Made by a program: the position numbers and the translations under genes. Shown piece after piece: positions 18,996 to 28,269 of a DNA stretch of 64,000 bases. The stretch spans positions 36,171-100,170 of the forward strand of contig JALVWQ010000047.1 in NCBI GenBank assembly GCA_027034975.1, read 5' to 3'. How positions within the stretch are numbered: the stretch's first letter is position 1; every line of letters starts with the position of its first letter. Below the pieces are notes generated by a model. It saw only the letters and a list, made by a program, of their open reading frames with translations, was not told the origin of the DNA and made no database searches. This DNA is from Campylobacteraceae bacterium (GTDB lineage: Bacteria > Campylobacterota > Campylobacteria > Campylobacterales > Sulfurovaceae).

Positions 18996-19568
18996 ATGCA
19001 GTTTATACGAACAGAGATTGAAGATGTCGTTATTATAGAACCAAAAGTACACGGAGATGAGAGAGGCTACTTTGTAGAGACCTACCGCCAGGATAAGCTC
19101 GAAGAGTTTCTAGGATTTAAAGTAAACTTTTGTCAAGATAATGAGTCAAAAAGCTCCAAAGGAGTGTTGCGAGGTTTACACTATCAACTCGCCCCATTTG
19201 CACAGACAAAACTTGTACGAGTTATTCAAGGTCGAGTACTCGATGTTGCCGTCGATATTCGTGATGGAAGCCCAACTTTTGGCGAATATGTAGCTGTAGA
19301 ACTTAGTGCTGAAAATAAAAGACAACTCTTTGTTCCACGAGGCTTTGCACACGGTTTTGTTGTTTTAGAGGATGATACAATCTTTGCCTATAAAGTTGAC
19401 AACTACTACTCTCCAGAGAACGATAGAGGAATCGCCTTTGATGATGAGTTTATAGGTATAGAGTGGCCACTCCCAATAGAGGAGCTTAAACTCTCAGAGA
19501 AGGATAAAAAACAGCCTCTCTTGGCTCATGCTGATCTCTTTAACTACGAGGATAATCTCTATGCGTAA
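18996..19568 (+). CDS. rfbC: dTDP-4-dehydrorhamnose 3,5-epimerase
   Basis: Cupin-fold epimerase of the dTDP-L-rhamnose pathway, acting on dTDP-4-keto-6-deoxyglucose. 190 residues is standard. Signatures are VLRGLHYQ (catalytic His), FVPRGFAHGFVVLED and YYSPENDRGIAFDDE. The ATG follows the previous TAG without a gap, and the gene overlaps the next start by 8 bp. The partner genes rmlA and rmlB are not in this window, so the pathway must be completed elsewhere. Confidence 0.96.
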   Translation: MQFIRTEIEDVVIIEPKVHGDERGYFVETYRQDKLEEFLGFKVNFCQDNESKSSKGVLRGLHYQLAPFAQTKLVRVIQGRVLDVAVDIRDGSPTFGEYVAVELSAENKRQLFVPRGFAHGFVVLEDDTIFAYKVDNYYSPENDRGIAFDDEFIGIEWPLPIEELKLSEKDKKQPLLAHADLFNYEDNLYA

Positions 19569-21591
19569 AAATATCTTAGTTACCGGTGCCAATGGACAAG
19601 TAGGTAGCGAACTCCAAGCACTCGTTGCCAATGGACACTACAAAGATGTCAACTTCTACTTTACAGATAAAGAGATTCTCGATATTACTGACTACGGTGC
19701 TATTGAGGCATTTATCAAAGAGCATAGTGTTGACACAATTGTCAACTGTGCTGCCTACACAGCAGTTGACAAGGCAGAGGAGCACTCAGATGATGTCTAT
19801 GCTATCAATACAACCGCTGTAGCTCACTTAGCAAAATTAGCAAAAGAGTACTCTCTTGCACTTATCCATCTCTCTACCGATTATGTCTTTGATGGCAAAA
19901 CTCACTCTCCATTAAGCGAAGATGCTCCAACAAATCCACAAGGGATCTATGCAAAATCTAAAAGAGATGCGGAAGAGAAGATACTCGAGATTGCTCCTAA
20001 AGGAGCTATCATTATCCGTACCTCTTGGATCTATTCACATACAGGGCACAACTTTGTAAAGACGATGCTTCGCCTTGGGCAGGAGCGAGATGCCCTTAAT
20101 GTCGTATGCGATCAAATTGGTACACCAACCTATGCACGCGATTTGGCTCGTACAATTTTAGAGATCTTAGAGAGTGATTATGACTTCAGTAGAGATCCTG
20201 AAATCTTCCACTACAGCAACGAAGGGAACTGCTCTTGGTACGATTTTGCTCAAGCTATCTTTGAGATTAGCAATATCGATTGCACGATCACTCCAATTAG
20301 CACAAAGGAGTATCCAACCCCAGCAAAACGCCCACCTTATAGTGTTTTAAGTAAAGAGAAGATAAAAAAAGAGTTCAATCTCACCATACCATACTGGAGA
20401 GACTCTCTTAAGTCATGCCTCTCTTTGATTGATGTAGAGAAGAGTAAAAGAGCAAAAATTGGCGTTATTGGCTCAGGGTTTATTGCAAATGGCTTAGCAA
20501 AACTCTTAGAGAAGCACCCAGATTATCAGCTTCAAAAGGTGCTCACACGAACCGATATTAGCAAACGAGAGGACTTTATCAGACCAGACCTCTTAACAAA
20601 TAGTCTTGATGACCTCATAGAGAGCTGCGACCTCATCGTCGAAGCTAGTGGTGATGCAATCTATGCAACTGAGAGTATCGATAAGATTCTGAAAGCCGAT
20701 ATACCAGTGGTTACGATGAATTCAGAGTTCCATGTTACAACTGGCTCCTACTTTGTTGACAAAGGGATCGTAACAGAGGCTGAGGGGGATCAACCTGGCG
20801 TTGAAGCAATACTGCACGAAGAGGCACTTGCAATGGGCTTTAAACCATTAGCATATGTCAATATCAAAGGCTTCCTGAACGAAAACCCTAGCCGCGAAGA
20901 GATGGAGTATTGGGGTGGTCGCTCTAATCTTTCACTCGAGATGGTAACCTCATTTACCGATGGTACAAAGGTTGAGATAGAACAAGCACTCGTTGCAAAT
21001 GGTTTAGGAGCAACTATCGTTCAAGAGGGGCTTATGAAAATTAAGAGCGATAGTATGCTCGAAGCTGGTACTATCTTGGCTGAAAAAGCAAAAGAGTTAG
21101 GAGAGCCTGTAAGCGATTATGTACTCTCTCCAAAGCTTCCTGCCGGTGTCTATATTGTTGCCGAGCACGACGAAGAGCAAACTGGAGCACTTCGCTACTA
21201 CAAACTTGGTGATGGTCCATACTATATTTTAGAGCGGACCTACCACCTCTGCCACCTAGAGATTATTAAAACTATAAAGCGAATTTTAGATGGTGGCGAT
21301 GTACTCCTTAACAATAGCAAAAACCCTCGTTTTAGTGTTGCTGCCATTGCAAAACACGATATAAAAGCTGGCGAGACTCTCAAAAAAGGGATTGGAAGCT
21401 TCGATGTTCGTGGAGAGGCGGTATTCATTAAGAACCATCCAAACCATGTACCTATTGGACTCTTAGCCAATGCAGAGTTTATTCGCGATGTCAAAGAGGG
21501 TGCAATCGTCACCTTTGATGATGTAAAACTCCCTCAAAGCTTAGCCCTTGATATATGGCATAAGATTCGCGAACAGGTTACGCAAGCGTAA
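19561..21591 (+). CDS. Fusion: dTDP-4-dehydrorhamnose reductase (RmlD) + homoserine-dehydrogenase-like/SAF-domain protein
   Basis: Start is ATG 19561, overlapping the rmlC stop; 676 residues. Residues 1-290 are a full RmlD reductase: GANGQVGSE binds NAD(P), and YAKSK is the catalytic Tyr/Lys. Residues about 297-676 are a second oxidoreductase: a Rossmann motif GVIGSGFIANG, EASGDAIYATE, and a carboxy-terminal SAF domain (about 590-665). The second part resembles the homoserine-dehydrogenase-like SAF proteins found in surface-sugar loci; its reaction is unknown to me. There is no stop between the halves. The fusion suggests that both act on the same sugar-nucleotide route, or on linked steps. 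The organism could instead simply couple expression of two unrelated enzymes. Confidence 0.88.
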   Translation: MRKNILVTGANGQVGSELQALVANGHYKDVNFYFTDKEILDITDYGAIEAFIKEHSVDTIVNCAAYTAVDKAEEHSDDVYAINTTAVAHLAKLAKEYSLALIHLSTDYVFDGKTHSPLSEDAPTNPQGIYAKSKRDAEEKILEIAPKGAIIIRTSWIYSHTGHNFVKTMLRLGQERDALNVVCDQIGTPTYARDLARTILEILESDYDFSRDPEIFHYSNEGNCSWYDFAQAIFEISNIDCTITPISTKEYPTPAKRPPYSVLSKEKIKKEFNLTIPYWRDSLKSCLSLIDVEKSKRAKIGVIGSGFIANGLAKLLEKHPDYQLQKVLTRTDISKREDFIRPDLLTNSLDDLIESCDLIVEASGDAIYATESIDKILKADIPVVTMNSEFHVTTGSYFVDKGIVTEAEGDQPGVEAILHEEALAMGFKPLAYVNIKGFLNENPSREEMEYWGGRSNLSLEMVTSFTDGTKVEIEQALVANGLGATIVQEGLMKIKSDSMLEAGTILAEKAKELGEPVSDYVLSPKLPAGVYIVAEHDEEQTGALRYYKLGDGPYYILERTYHLCHLEIIKTIKRILDGGDVLLNNSKNPRFSVAAIAKHDIKAGETLKKGIGSFDVRGEAVFIKNHPNHVPIGLLANAEFIRDVKEGAIVTFDDVKLPQSLALDIWHKIREQVTQA

Positions 21592-21610
21592 CCTGTGGGT
21601 TCCTTATTTA

Positions 21611-21652
21611 GTGCTCCGAATTCCGAGTTCCGAACTTACAGTTTGGAGTCTA
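21611..21652. repeat. Degenerate heptamer array after the RmlD-SAF gene
   Basis: Consecutive 7-mers GTGCTCC, GAATTCC, GAGTTCC, GAACTTA, CAGTTTG, GAGTCTA start 20 bases after the stop codon. T8 follows at 21653. Two further GGAG/CTCC stretches (about 21677-21695 and 21718-21735) can pair with it. It lies between two convergent genes and may act as a terminator. Confidence 0.65.
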
Positions 21653-21749
21653 TTTTTTTTGCTAAAGTTATGAAATCGGAGGCTTCAGCTCCGAAAAATC
21701 ACATGATTGTTTGGGGCTAAAGTCTCCAGCTCCTCTTTTTGATTTGGTA

Positions 21750-24700
21750 TTAGTTACTTGTTAACTCCACAGCAAAACTCTTAAGTCCCTTAAGATCTAC
21801 TTTTCCGCTGCCTAGGCGTGGGATCTGCTCAACTTTATAGAATTTCGATGGTTTATAGAGTGGGTTGATGGTAAGCTCTTTAACTCTTCGTTTAAGCTCC
21901 TCTAGTTCCATCTCTCCCTCCAAAAGAGCTACAAGTGCTTCACCCTTTTTGCTATCTTCGATTGCAGTTACTGCTAGGGCACTCCCCTCTTCTAGAATGC
22001 TTGAGAGCACCCCTTCGACCATTCCAAGGCTTACCATCTCGCCCCCAAGTTTTGCAAAACGGCTATAGCGGTCGACAATTGTTAAGAAGCCATCCTCATC
22101 TAAGTGCCCCTTATCACCTGTTACATACCATCTGCGACCATCAATCTCTCTAATCACCTCGCTACTCTTTTGGGGATTCTTTAGATACCCCTTCATAATC
22201 TGCGTACCACCTATGAGAATCATCCCATCTTCGCCAACTGGAAGCTCCTCAAAACTCTCTGGATCTACTATCTTAAAACTACTGCCAGGTACTGGCAGCC
22301 CCACAGTACCTGGCTTATTCCCAACTTGAATACGGTAATTATCGTCAACCATCACCACATCTGGAATATTAACACTCGCAACTGGTGTTGTCTCAGTAGC
22401 TCCATACCCCTCGTAGATTGTCTTACCATATCGTTTAGAAAACTCCTCGCGTACCTTTTGCGGAAGCTTCTCGGCACCTGCAACTATCAATTTGAGTGTA
22501 TCAAACATAACTGGGTGAATTTTACGATTTCGGCTATAGAGTCGGTAGAATGTTGCCGTTCCAAACATATAGTTTGCTTTATACTTCGCACAAAGCTTCG
22601 CAATTTCATACCCATCTGTTGGATCAGGATGGCAGACAACTGCAATATCCTCAACAAGTGGAGTAAGTGTGGTTACCGTTAATCCAAAGGAGTGGAAAAT
22701 CGGCAAAGTTCCCATAATAAGATCATCATCACTTGCATTGATAAGTGTTGCAATCTGCTTGATATTCCCCATAATATTTTGATGCGTTAACTCAATCCCT
22801 TTAGGGGTTCCCTCGCTTCCGCTTGAGTATAAAATAGCAGCTGTATCATCTATACCCCTTGGCTCTATATAGAGTGACTTTATTAGCCATAGTGGCAGCA
22901 TCTTAACAGCTAGAAGCATCTTAAGCCCCTCTACTTTCGAGATAGTTTTCTTTATATCCTCTAGGTAGAGCACCTTCACCTTCTGTAACACTTCGCTTAA
23001 ATCAAATCCCTTTGCCTTAAGCTTTGCAAGAAACTGTCTTGAGGTGACAACTGTTTGAATCTCTGCTAAGTCGATCGCATATGTTAAGCTCTTATCGCCA
23101 CTTGAGTAGTTTAAGTTTACAACCGTTTTGCCAAGGGTTAAAACCGCCATATTTGCAATTGATCCAGCAGCTGTTGTTGGTAGAACAAGACCGATATTTT
23201 GCTCATCTTTTAAGAGCGATTTCAGTTTCTTATTAAATAGAAAGACTGCTGTAGCAAAGCGTGCTTTACTTAGCTCTACCCCTGTTGAATCGGCAACTGC
23301 TAAGCTATTTGTATTTTCACTTAAGTTCTCAAGCCACGCCTCTGGAATGGTTGGTAGCCTCTTTGAGTACTCTTGCCAAGCATCTATCGAGAGTTCAAAG
23401 ACTGCCCTTTTTACCTCATTCGCTTTTGAGTGGATTGGCATAGCTTTTCCAAAGCTTACCGATATGTCTTTGCGTCTACTGTTTTTAAGCTTCTTTGAGG
23501 CGTAAGAGAAGTTATCCTCCCAAAGTCCTCGCAGGTAGAATGGTACAATCACAGCTCTTGCAGGATCTACACCAGCTGCTGCCCTCTCAAAGCCATTTTT
23601 AAAGCTATCTAAATGGCCATTTCGACTAATATGTCCCTCAGGAAAGAGTGCAACAATCTGCCCACAATTTAACGCTTTGGTTACCTCCTCTAGTGCCCCT
23701 TTGCTTGCACGACTCGATATTGGTATAGTCTTTGCAAACTTCAAAAATGGTTTTAAGTACCACTTGTTGTAGTACTCTCTATCAACTACAAAACGAATCT
23801 GCCTAGAATAGGCAATCTGTAAAATCGCCCAATCTAAAAAGGAGATATGGTTCCCAAGAAGCAAAATACCCCTTTGGCTCTCTAGATTCTCGATACCATA
23901 AACATCTATCTTATATCGCATCCGAACAATGAGCCGCACAATATAGCGAACAAGCGATTGTGGCATCGTTATAAGCGTATAGGCAACCCCAGCAAAGGCA
24001 ACTACTGCTACAAAGTAAAAAAGCAGCGTAGAGGAAAAATTAAGATACCCAAAGAGTGCCGTAAGCAGCAAGAAGAGGAACATAAATATATTCTGCATAA
24101 AGTTATTCCCAGCTAAGACTGTTCCAAGCTCCTCTTTTGGGGTAAAGAATTGAATCAAAGAGTTTAGCGGCACCATAATGATCCCTGCAAAGAATCCAAA
24201 CGCTAAAATTAGTACACCTATGAGTGTTAGATTAGTCGTCGATGGAACAAAGAGCAGCATCAATGCAATTCCAAGTGCTCCAAGTGGAATTGTACCAATC
24301 TCGATAAAGTTTCTACTCATTCGAGCCGCAAAGAGTGAACCTAAGATCATACCAACTCCACTAAGAGCCAGCAAACCTTGGGCAACGACGGTATCGGTAA
24401 CCCCTAGCTGCTCTTTTAAAAACTCTCCAAAGATCGCCACAACAACCTGCGAGATCCCCCAAAGGATACTTAAACCAATAATCGACTCCCATACAATATT
24501 GCTCTCGTGAATATTGCGGAGGTTCTTCTTTAAATAGGTAAAGTTAAAGTAGAGTTTTGGTCTAAAAACACCCCTTTTTGTCGTAGTTTTTGGGACTATC
24601 TTCTCTAGCTTACTTGCCAAGGCAAACTCAAGAGCACTCGCTAACACCAAAAGATAGCCTAGCGGTGCAATCTGCTTTAAAATTGCCTCTGGAGTTCCCA

Positions 24701-25211
24701 CCCCAGCTTGCAGTAGCCTCTCAAAGAGAATTGAGTAAAAGAGTGCCCCTAGCAGTATAGAAACTACTGTCACTGCCTGCACTAAGCCATTTCCGCTTGC
24801 GATATTTTTGCTTCCTAGCATCTCTTTAATAAGCCCATACTTTGCTGGCGAGTAGATAGCACTCTGTGCTGCTAGCAGAAAAGTTAACGCAAAAGCAACC
24901 CAAAAGAGACCCAAATAGTAACTGAGCGTAATCAGTGCAGTTATCGCAATAGCTGCTGCACTAGAGAGCTTAATCACCTTTGTCTTTGAGTACTTATCAC
25001 TCAAATACCCCGATGGCGAAAAGAGAAAAATAAATGGCAGAAGAATCAAGGCATTCACAAGTGCCGTAAGGATAATCAATTCGCTACCACTATAGGCTTT
25101 AAAGATTGTATTTTGCAAAATTATCTTATGGCCTAGATCTGTCATTGCATTTAAGAATACAATAGCAATATAGATGCTCCAGCCTGGTATTTTAAATAGA
25201 TTTTTCATCAT
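21750..25211 (-). CDS. aas: LplT-PlsC-Aas fusion: lysophospholipid transporter / acyltransferase / acyl-ACP synthetase
   Basis: 1,153 residues in three parts. Residues about 1-410 are an MFS-type transporter like LplT, which flips lysophospholipids across the inner membrane. Residues about 430-640 are a PlsC acyltransferase with NHISFLD (HX4D, His near 455) and FPEGHIS. Residues about 660-1150 are an AMP-binding acyl-ACP synthetase with YSSGSEGTPKG (near 797) and YGATETTP. Together they recycle lysophospholipids or use external fatty acids. Fused forms are known in several proteobacteria; E. coli has lplT and aas separate. ATG 25208 may be the true start, since AAGG lies 7 bases before it. 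The gene overlaps the MerR gene by 20 bp. Confidence 0.94.
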   Translation of the reverse strand: MMKNLFKIPGWSIYIAIVFLNAMTDLGHKIILQNTIFKAYSGSELIILTALVNALILLPFIFLFSPSGYLSDKYSKTKVIKLSSAAAIAITALITLSYYLGLFWVAFALTFLLAAQSAIYSPAKYGLIKEMLGSKNIASGNGLVQAVTVVSILLGALFYSILFERLLQAGVGTPEAILKQIAPLGYLLVLASALEFALASKLEKIVPKTTTKRGVFRPKLYFNFTYLKKNLRNIHESNIVWESIIGLSILWGISQVVVAIFGEFLKEQLGVTDTVVAQGLLALSGVGMILGSLFAARMSRNFIEIGTIPLGALGIALMLLFVPSTTNLTLIGVLILAFGFFAGIIMVPLNSLIQFFTPKEELGTVLAGNNFMQNIFMFLFLLLTALFGYLNFSSTLLFYFVAVVAFAGVAYTLITMPQSLVRYIVRLIVRMRYKIDVYGIENLESQRGILLLGNHISFLDWAILQIAYSRQIRFVVDREYYNKWYLKPFLKFAKTIPISSRASKGALEEVTKALNCGQIVALFPEGHISRNGHLDSFKNGFERAAAGVDPARAVIVPFYLRGLWEDNFSYASKKLKNSRRKDISVSFGKAMPIHSKANEVKRAVFELSIDAWQEYSKRLPTIPEAWLENLSENTNSLAVADSTGVELSKARFATAVFLFNKKLKSLLKDEQNIGLVLPTTAAGSIANMAVLTLGKTVVNLNYSSGDKSLTYAIDLAEIQTVVTSRQFLAKLKAKGFDLSEVLQKVKVLYLEDIKKTISKVEGLKMLLAVKMLPLWLIKSLYIEPRGIDDTAAILYSSGSEGTPKGIELTHQNIMGNIKQIATLINASDDDLIMGTLPIFHSFGLTVTTLTPLVEDIAVVCHPDPTDGYEIAKLCAKYKANYMFGTATFYRLYSRNRKIHPVMFDTLKLIVAGAEKLPQKVREEFSKRYGKTIYEGYGATETTPVASVNIPDVVMVDDNYRIQVGNKPGTVGLPVPGSSFKIVDPESFEELPVGEDGMILIGGTQIMKGYLKNPQKSSEVIREIDGRRWYVTGDKGHLDEDGFLTIVDRYSRFAKLGGEMVSLGMVEGVLSSILEEGSALAVTAIEDSKKGEALVALLEGEMELEELKRRVKELTINPLYKPSKFYKVEQIPRLGSGKVDLKGLKSFAVELTSN

Positions 25212-25851
25212 TTATCCTTTTTTGGTGCTCTTTTACTGTATGGCTATTAAAGATATAGGGCTTTAGTTTTAAGATTATATCAAAAAGTAGTTCGTAGCGT
25301 CCATTATGCTCTTTTGAGTCATCATTGAGCAGTCCAGATCCTATATCATTCTCTAGCTTTGCTAACACTTTAGCATGTGCAACATAGCTATCGATAAGAG
25401 TAAAATCGAGATCCATCTGCTTGGCTCTTTTGAGTATCTCGATAATTGCAACTTCACTCTTACCATAAGCCCCTGCGTTGATATACCCTTTTTGAATATA
25501 CTCTTCAAGCTCCTTTGCATCTATCTTGGCTAACGCTAAGAACTCCTCTTTACTATACTCCTCTTCGCTATTGAGTCTGAGTGCATTTATAGCTTCTATC
25601 AGGTTTTCAAAAGAGCTATCAAACTTAAATCGATTATTTGCAAATATATGCTTAATCTCTGCTATTGAATAGGAGAAATTCTTTTGCAAATATTTAATAA
25701 ACTTTATAATATTCACAGCGGAATCATCATACAAAGCGACATTGGGTTTTGGCTTCTTAGGCTCTGGCAAGAGACCCTCTTTAAGGTAGTAGAGAATGGT
25801 CGATTTGCTCTCTCCTGTTTGCTCTATAAGCTCTTTCATCTTTAAGGGCAT
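25192..25851 (-). CDS. MerR family transcriptional regulator
   Basis: 219 residues. The amino-terminal winged-helix segment MKELIEQTGESKSTILYYLK and LPEPKKPKPNVALYDDS is MerR-like. NFSYSIAEIKHIF closes the DNA-binding domain. The rest is helical with no Cys-rich metal site, so a small organic ligand is more likely than a metal. It is the first gene of an operon with the LplT-PlsC-Aas fusion and overlaps it. A strong promoter with an overlapping inverted repeat lies just upstream, which suggests that it regulates itself and the phospholipid recycling gene. Confidence 0.82.
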   Translation of the reverse strand: MPLKMKELIEQTGESKSTILYYLKEGLLPEPKKPKPNVALYDDSAVNIIKFIKYLQKNFSYSIAEIKHIFANNRFKFDSSFENLIEAINALRLNSEEEYSKEEFLALAKIDAKELEEYIQKGYINAGAYGKSEVAIIEILKRAKQMDLDFTLIDSYVAHAKVLAKLENDIGSGLLNDDSKEHNGRYELLFDIILKLKPYIFNSHTVKEHQKRINDEKSI

Positions 25852-25890
25852 CTCCTCTCCTTATTAATAAAATATTTAAATCTTCTCCCC

Positions 25891-25919
25891 ATTATAGCAC
25901 TATTATCTAAAAGTGTCAA
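25891..25919 (-). promoter_or_regulatory. Consensus sigma-70 promoter of the MerR-aas operon
   Basis: On the minus strand TTGACA (25919-25914) and TATAAT (25896-25891) are both perfect consensus and 17 bp apart, 40 bp from the merR ATG. Full -35 boxes are uncommon in Campylobacterota, so this is probably a strong promoter under repression. Confidence 0.8.
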
Positions 25920-25935
25920 GTATCACTTAACACTT
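25911..25935. promoter_or_regulatory. 25-bp inverted repeat overlapping the -35 box (candidate operator)
   Basis: Arms AAGTGTCAAGT and ACTTAACACTT (one mismatch) flank ATC. The repeat covers the -35 box of the merR promoter. Autoregulation by the MerR protein is the simplest reading, but a repressor from elsewhere is possible. Confidence 0.65.
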
Positions 25936-26025
25936 TTTATTTTTTAGATTTATTTAATCCTGCTATTATTACAAAAGAGAATCGCTGCAGATTTTTCATA
26001 TCAGTATAGTTCAAAGGATAGATTG

Positions 26026-27045
26026 ATGGCAAATAAATATTTCAACCCAAATGGTGATGCTATTTTAGATGAAAAACTATACGGAAGCCATCCAAGTGGT
26101 TTTGTTGACTTTAACCGCCCAAAATATAAGTGGAGTGTAAACCTTTACGACTTAATGAATGCCAATACTTGGTTCCCAAGCGAAGTCAATACTGCTAATG
26201 AAAAGAAAGCCTTTGATGCCCTAAGTGATAATGAAAAAGAGATCTACAAACTCACCTTTGCACAACTAAGCTTCAACGACTCTGCACAAGAGGAGTACCT
26301 TAGTGACTTTAGAAGCCTCGCAACCAATAAACTTGTAAAATCTACGCTAACATTACAGATGATGCAAGAGGTCAACCACTCAAAATCATACGCAGTACTT
26401 CTTGATGCAGCTGGGAACTCTAGCGAAGTCTTTGACCTCTACAAAACAAATGATGCCCTAAGACGCAAAAATGAGAGAATTGCAGATCAATTTGCTCGTT
26501 ATATCTCACTTGGCGAAAATAGTGCCGATAAGATGCTTCTCTCAGCAATGGCAAGCGTAAATTTAGAAGGGATCTACTTCCTCTTAGGGTTTAGCTATAT
26601 CTATGTTTTAGGCGACAAAGTTCCAGGTGCTAGGGATATGATTAAATTTATCTCAAGAGATGAGCTTAACACTCACTTACCACTCTTTGCCAATATCTTT
26701 AAAACGCTACAGAAAGAGAACAAGATAGATAGTAAAGTTATCGATAAAACTTACGAAATGATCCAAGAGGCAGTTGATATTGAGCTAGAGTATGGGAAGT
26801 ATCTTATTAATAACTTCCCTATTATGGGGCTCCACGAAGAGTTAATCACCAATACAGTCCACAACTATGCCAATGATAGACTCAGAAAAATAGGCCTCGA
26901 ACCTATCTTTGCAGGAACAGCAGACGAAACCTACCTACAAAAACTTGTTAGCAAGCACCTCGCAATGAATGATGTAAAACAGAACTTCTTCGAAACCAAT
27001 GTAACCAACTATGCAAAAAATAGTATCAGTTTTGATGATTTTTAA
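26026..27045 (+). CDS. nrdB: Ribonucleoside-diphosphate reductase, beta subunit (class Ia)
   Basis: Ferritin-like radical subunit that pairs with NrdA to make deoxynucleotides. ATG 26026 has AGGA seven bases before it; an in-frame TTG lies at 26023. The iron site is visible: Asp in FNDSAQ, EVNH, LEGIYF and DELNTH. The tyrosine in EVNHSKSY sits four residues after the His, as in class Ia enzymes, so a tyrosyl radical is expected. 339 residues. The gene lies about 9.9 kb from nrdA and on the other strand, so the two subunits are not co-transcribed. Confidence 0.95.
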   Translation: MANKYFNPNGDAILDEKLYGSHPSGFVDFNRPKYKWSVNLYDLMNANTWFPSEVNTANEKKAFDALSDNEKEIYKLTFAQLSFNDSAQEEYLSDFRSLATNKLVKSTLTLQMMQEVNHSKSYAVLLDAAGNSSEVFDLYKTNDALRRKNERIADQFARYISLGENSADKMLLSAMASVNLEGIYFLLGFSYIYVLGDKVPGARDMIKFISRDELNTHLPLFANIFKTLQKENKIDSKVIDKTYEMIQEAVDIELEYGKYLINNFPIMGLHEELITNTVHNYANDRLRKIGLEPIFAGTADETYLQKLVSKHLAMNDVKQNFFETNVTNYAKNSISFDDF

Positions 27046-27051
27046 CGCAAT

Positions 27052-27136
27052 CTGTATTCCGGGTTCAGTATTCAGATTTTAGTGCCTATAAAACACACCA
27101 ATTCTTTTGGAATCCTGAACTCTGAACACGGAACCC
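27052..27136. repeat. Inverted pair of heptamer arrays between nrdB and galE
   Basis: The left arm 27052-27079 reads CTGTATT, CCGGGTT, CAGTATT, CAGATTT. The right arm 27109-27136 reads GGAATCC, TGAACTC, TGAACAC, GGAACCC. The right arm is close to the reverse complement of the left, so the transcript can fold on both strands. It fills the whole gap between two convergent genes and abuts the galE stop. Confidence 0.75.
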
Positions 27137-28168
27137 TTAACTCGCTTCATACCCATTTGGATTCTTTTTTTGCCAATTCCAACTATCGGCACACATCTTC
27201 TCTAAATCAAACTCGGCACTCCATCCAAGTATCTCTTGAGCTCGACTCACATCAGCATAGCATATAGCAATATCTCCAGCTCTTCTAGCAACTATCTTTT
27301 TAGGAATCTTCTTACCGCTTGCACGCTCAAATGCCTTTACGACCTCTAAAACACTATAGCCCATACCTGTTCCTGCATTCACAATCAAAGGCTCTTGCAT
27401 CACATCTTGCTTTTGAATATACTCTAATGCTTTAACATGAGCATTGGCTAAATCGACAACATGGATATAGTCTCGAACTCCAGTTCCATCTACTGTTGGA
27501 TAGTTATCTCCAAAGACTTGCAACTCATTAAGCTTCCCTACAGCCACTTGCGAAATGTAGGGCATAAGATTGTTAGGTATCCCATTAGGATCTTCACCAA
27601 TTAATCCACTCTCATGTGCCCCTATAGGGTTAAAGTAACGCAAAATTACAATCTTCCAGCTACTATCACTCTTTGAGAGATCTTTTAAGATCTCCTCTAT
27701 CATATATTTACTTCTTCCATAGGGGTTAGTAATCCCATTGCCTGTTGAAAACTCCTCTTTTATTGGTACCATTTCTGGCTCACCATAGACTGTTGCCGAG
27801 GAGCTAAAGATAATACTTTTACAATCAAACTCTCGCATCACCTCTAAAAGCCGTAGCGTTCCTATAACATTATTATCGTAATACTCAAGAGGCTTTTGCA
27901 CCGACTCCCCCACAGCCTTTAAGCCAGCAAAGTGAATAACTCCATCGATACTATAGTTGCTAAATAGCTCTCGAAGCTGCTCCTTATCGCGTGTATCCCC
28001 TTTAACAAATGGAATCTCTTTTCCAATAATATGCTCAACTCTCTGCAAAGACTCTTCTGATGCATTCGAGAGGTTATCATAGACTATGCTCTCCAATCCA
28101 GCCTTATGCAGCTCTATAAGTGTATGCGAACCAATATAACCTGCACCACCTGTTACCAATACCGCCAT
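27137..28168 (-). CDS. galE: UDP-glucose 4-epimerase
   Basis: Short-chain dehydrogenase that interconverts UDP-glucose and UDP-galactose, supplying galactose for surface glycans. 343 residues. The amino terminus VLVTGGAGYIGSH is the NAD site. SSSATVYG and YGRSK supply the catalytic Ser and Tyr/Lys. LRYFNPIGAH is family-typical. It stands alone, convergent with nrdB. UDP-GlcNAc epimerase activity cannot be excluded from sequence. Confidence 0.95.
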   Translation of the reverse strand: MAVLVTGGAGYIGSHTLIELHKAGLESIVYDNLSNASEESLQRVEHIIGKEIPFVKGDTRDKEQLRELFSNYSIDGVIHFAGLKAVGESVQKPLEYYDNNVIGTLRLLEVMREFDCKSIIFSSSATVYGEPEMVPIKEEFSTGNGITNPYGRSKYMIEEILKDLSKSDSSWKIVILRYFNPIGAHESGLIGEDPNGIPNNLMPYISQVAVGKLNELQVFGDNYPTVDGTGVRDYIHVVDLANAHVKALEYIQKQDVMQEPLIVNAGTGMGYSVLEVVKAFERASGKKIPKKIVARRAGDIAICYADVSRAQEILGWSAEFDLEKMCADSWNWQKKNPNGYEAS

Positions 28169-28269
28169 CTTCTTCCCTTGGTTAACTAAGTTAATGATAT
28201 TATACCCAAATAGAGTAAGCAGACATAACTTTTACCTAACCTATGCAAATTTTAGCCATACATCTATAC

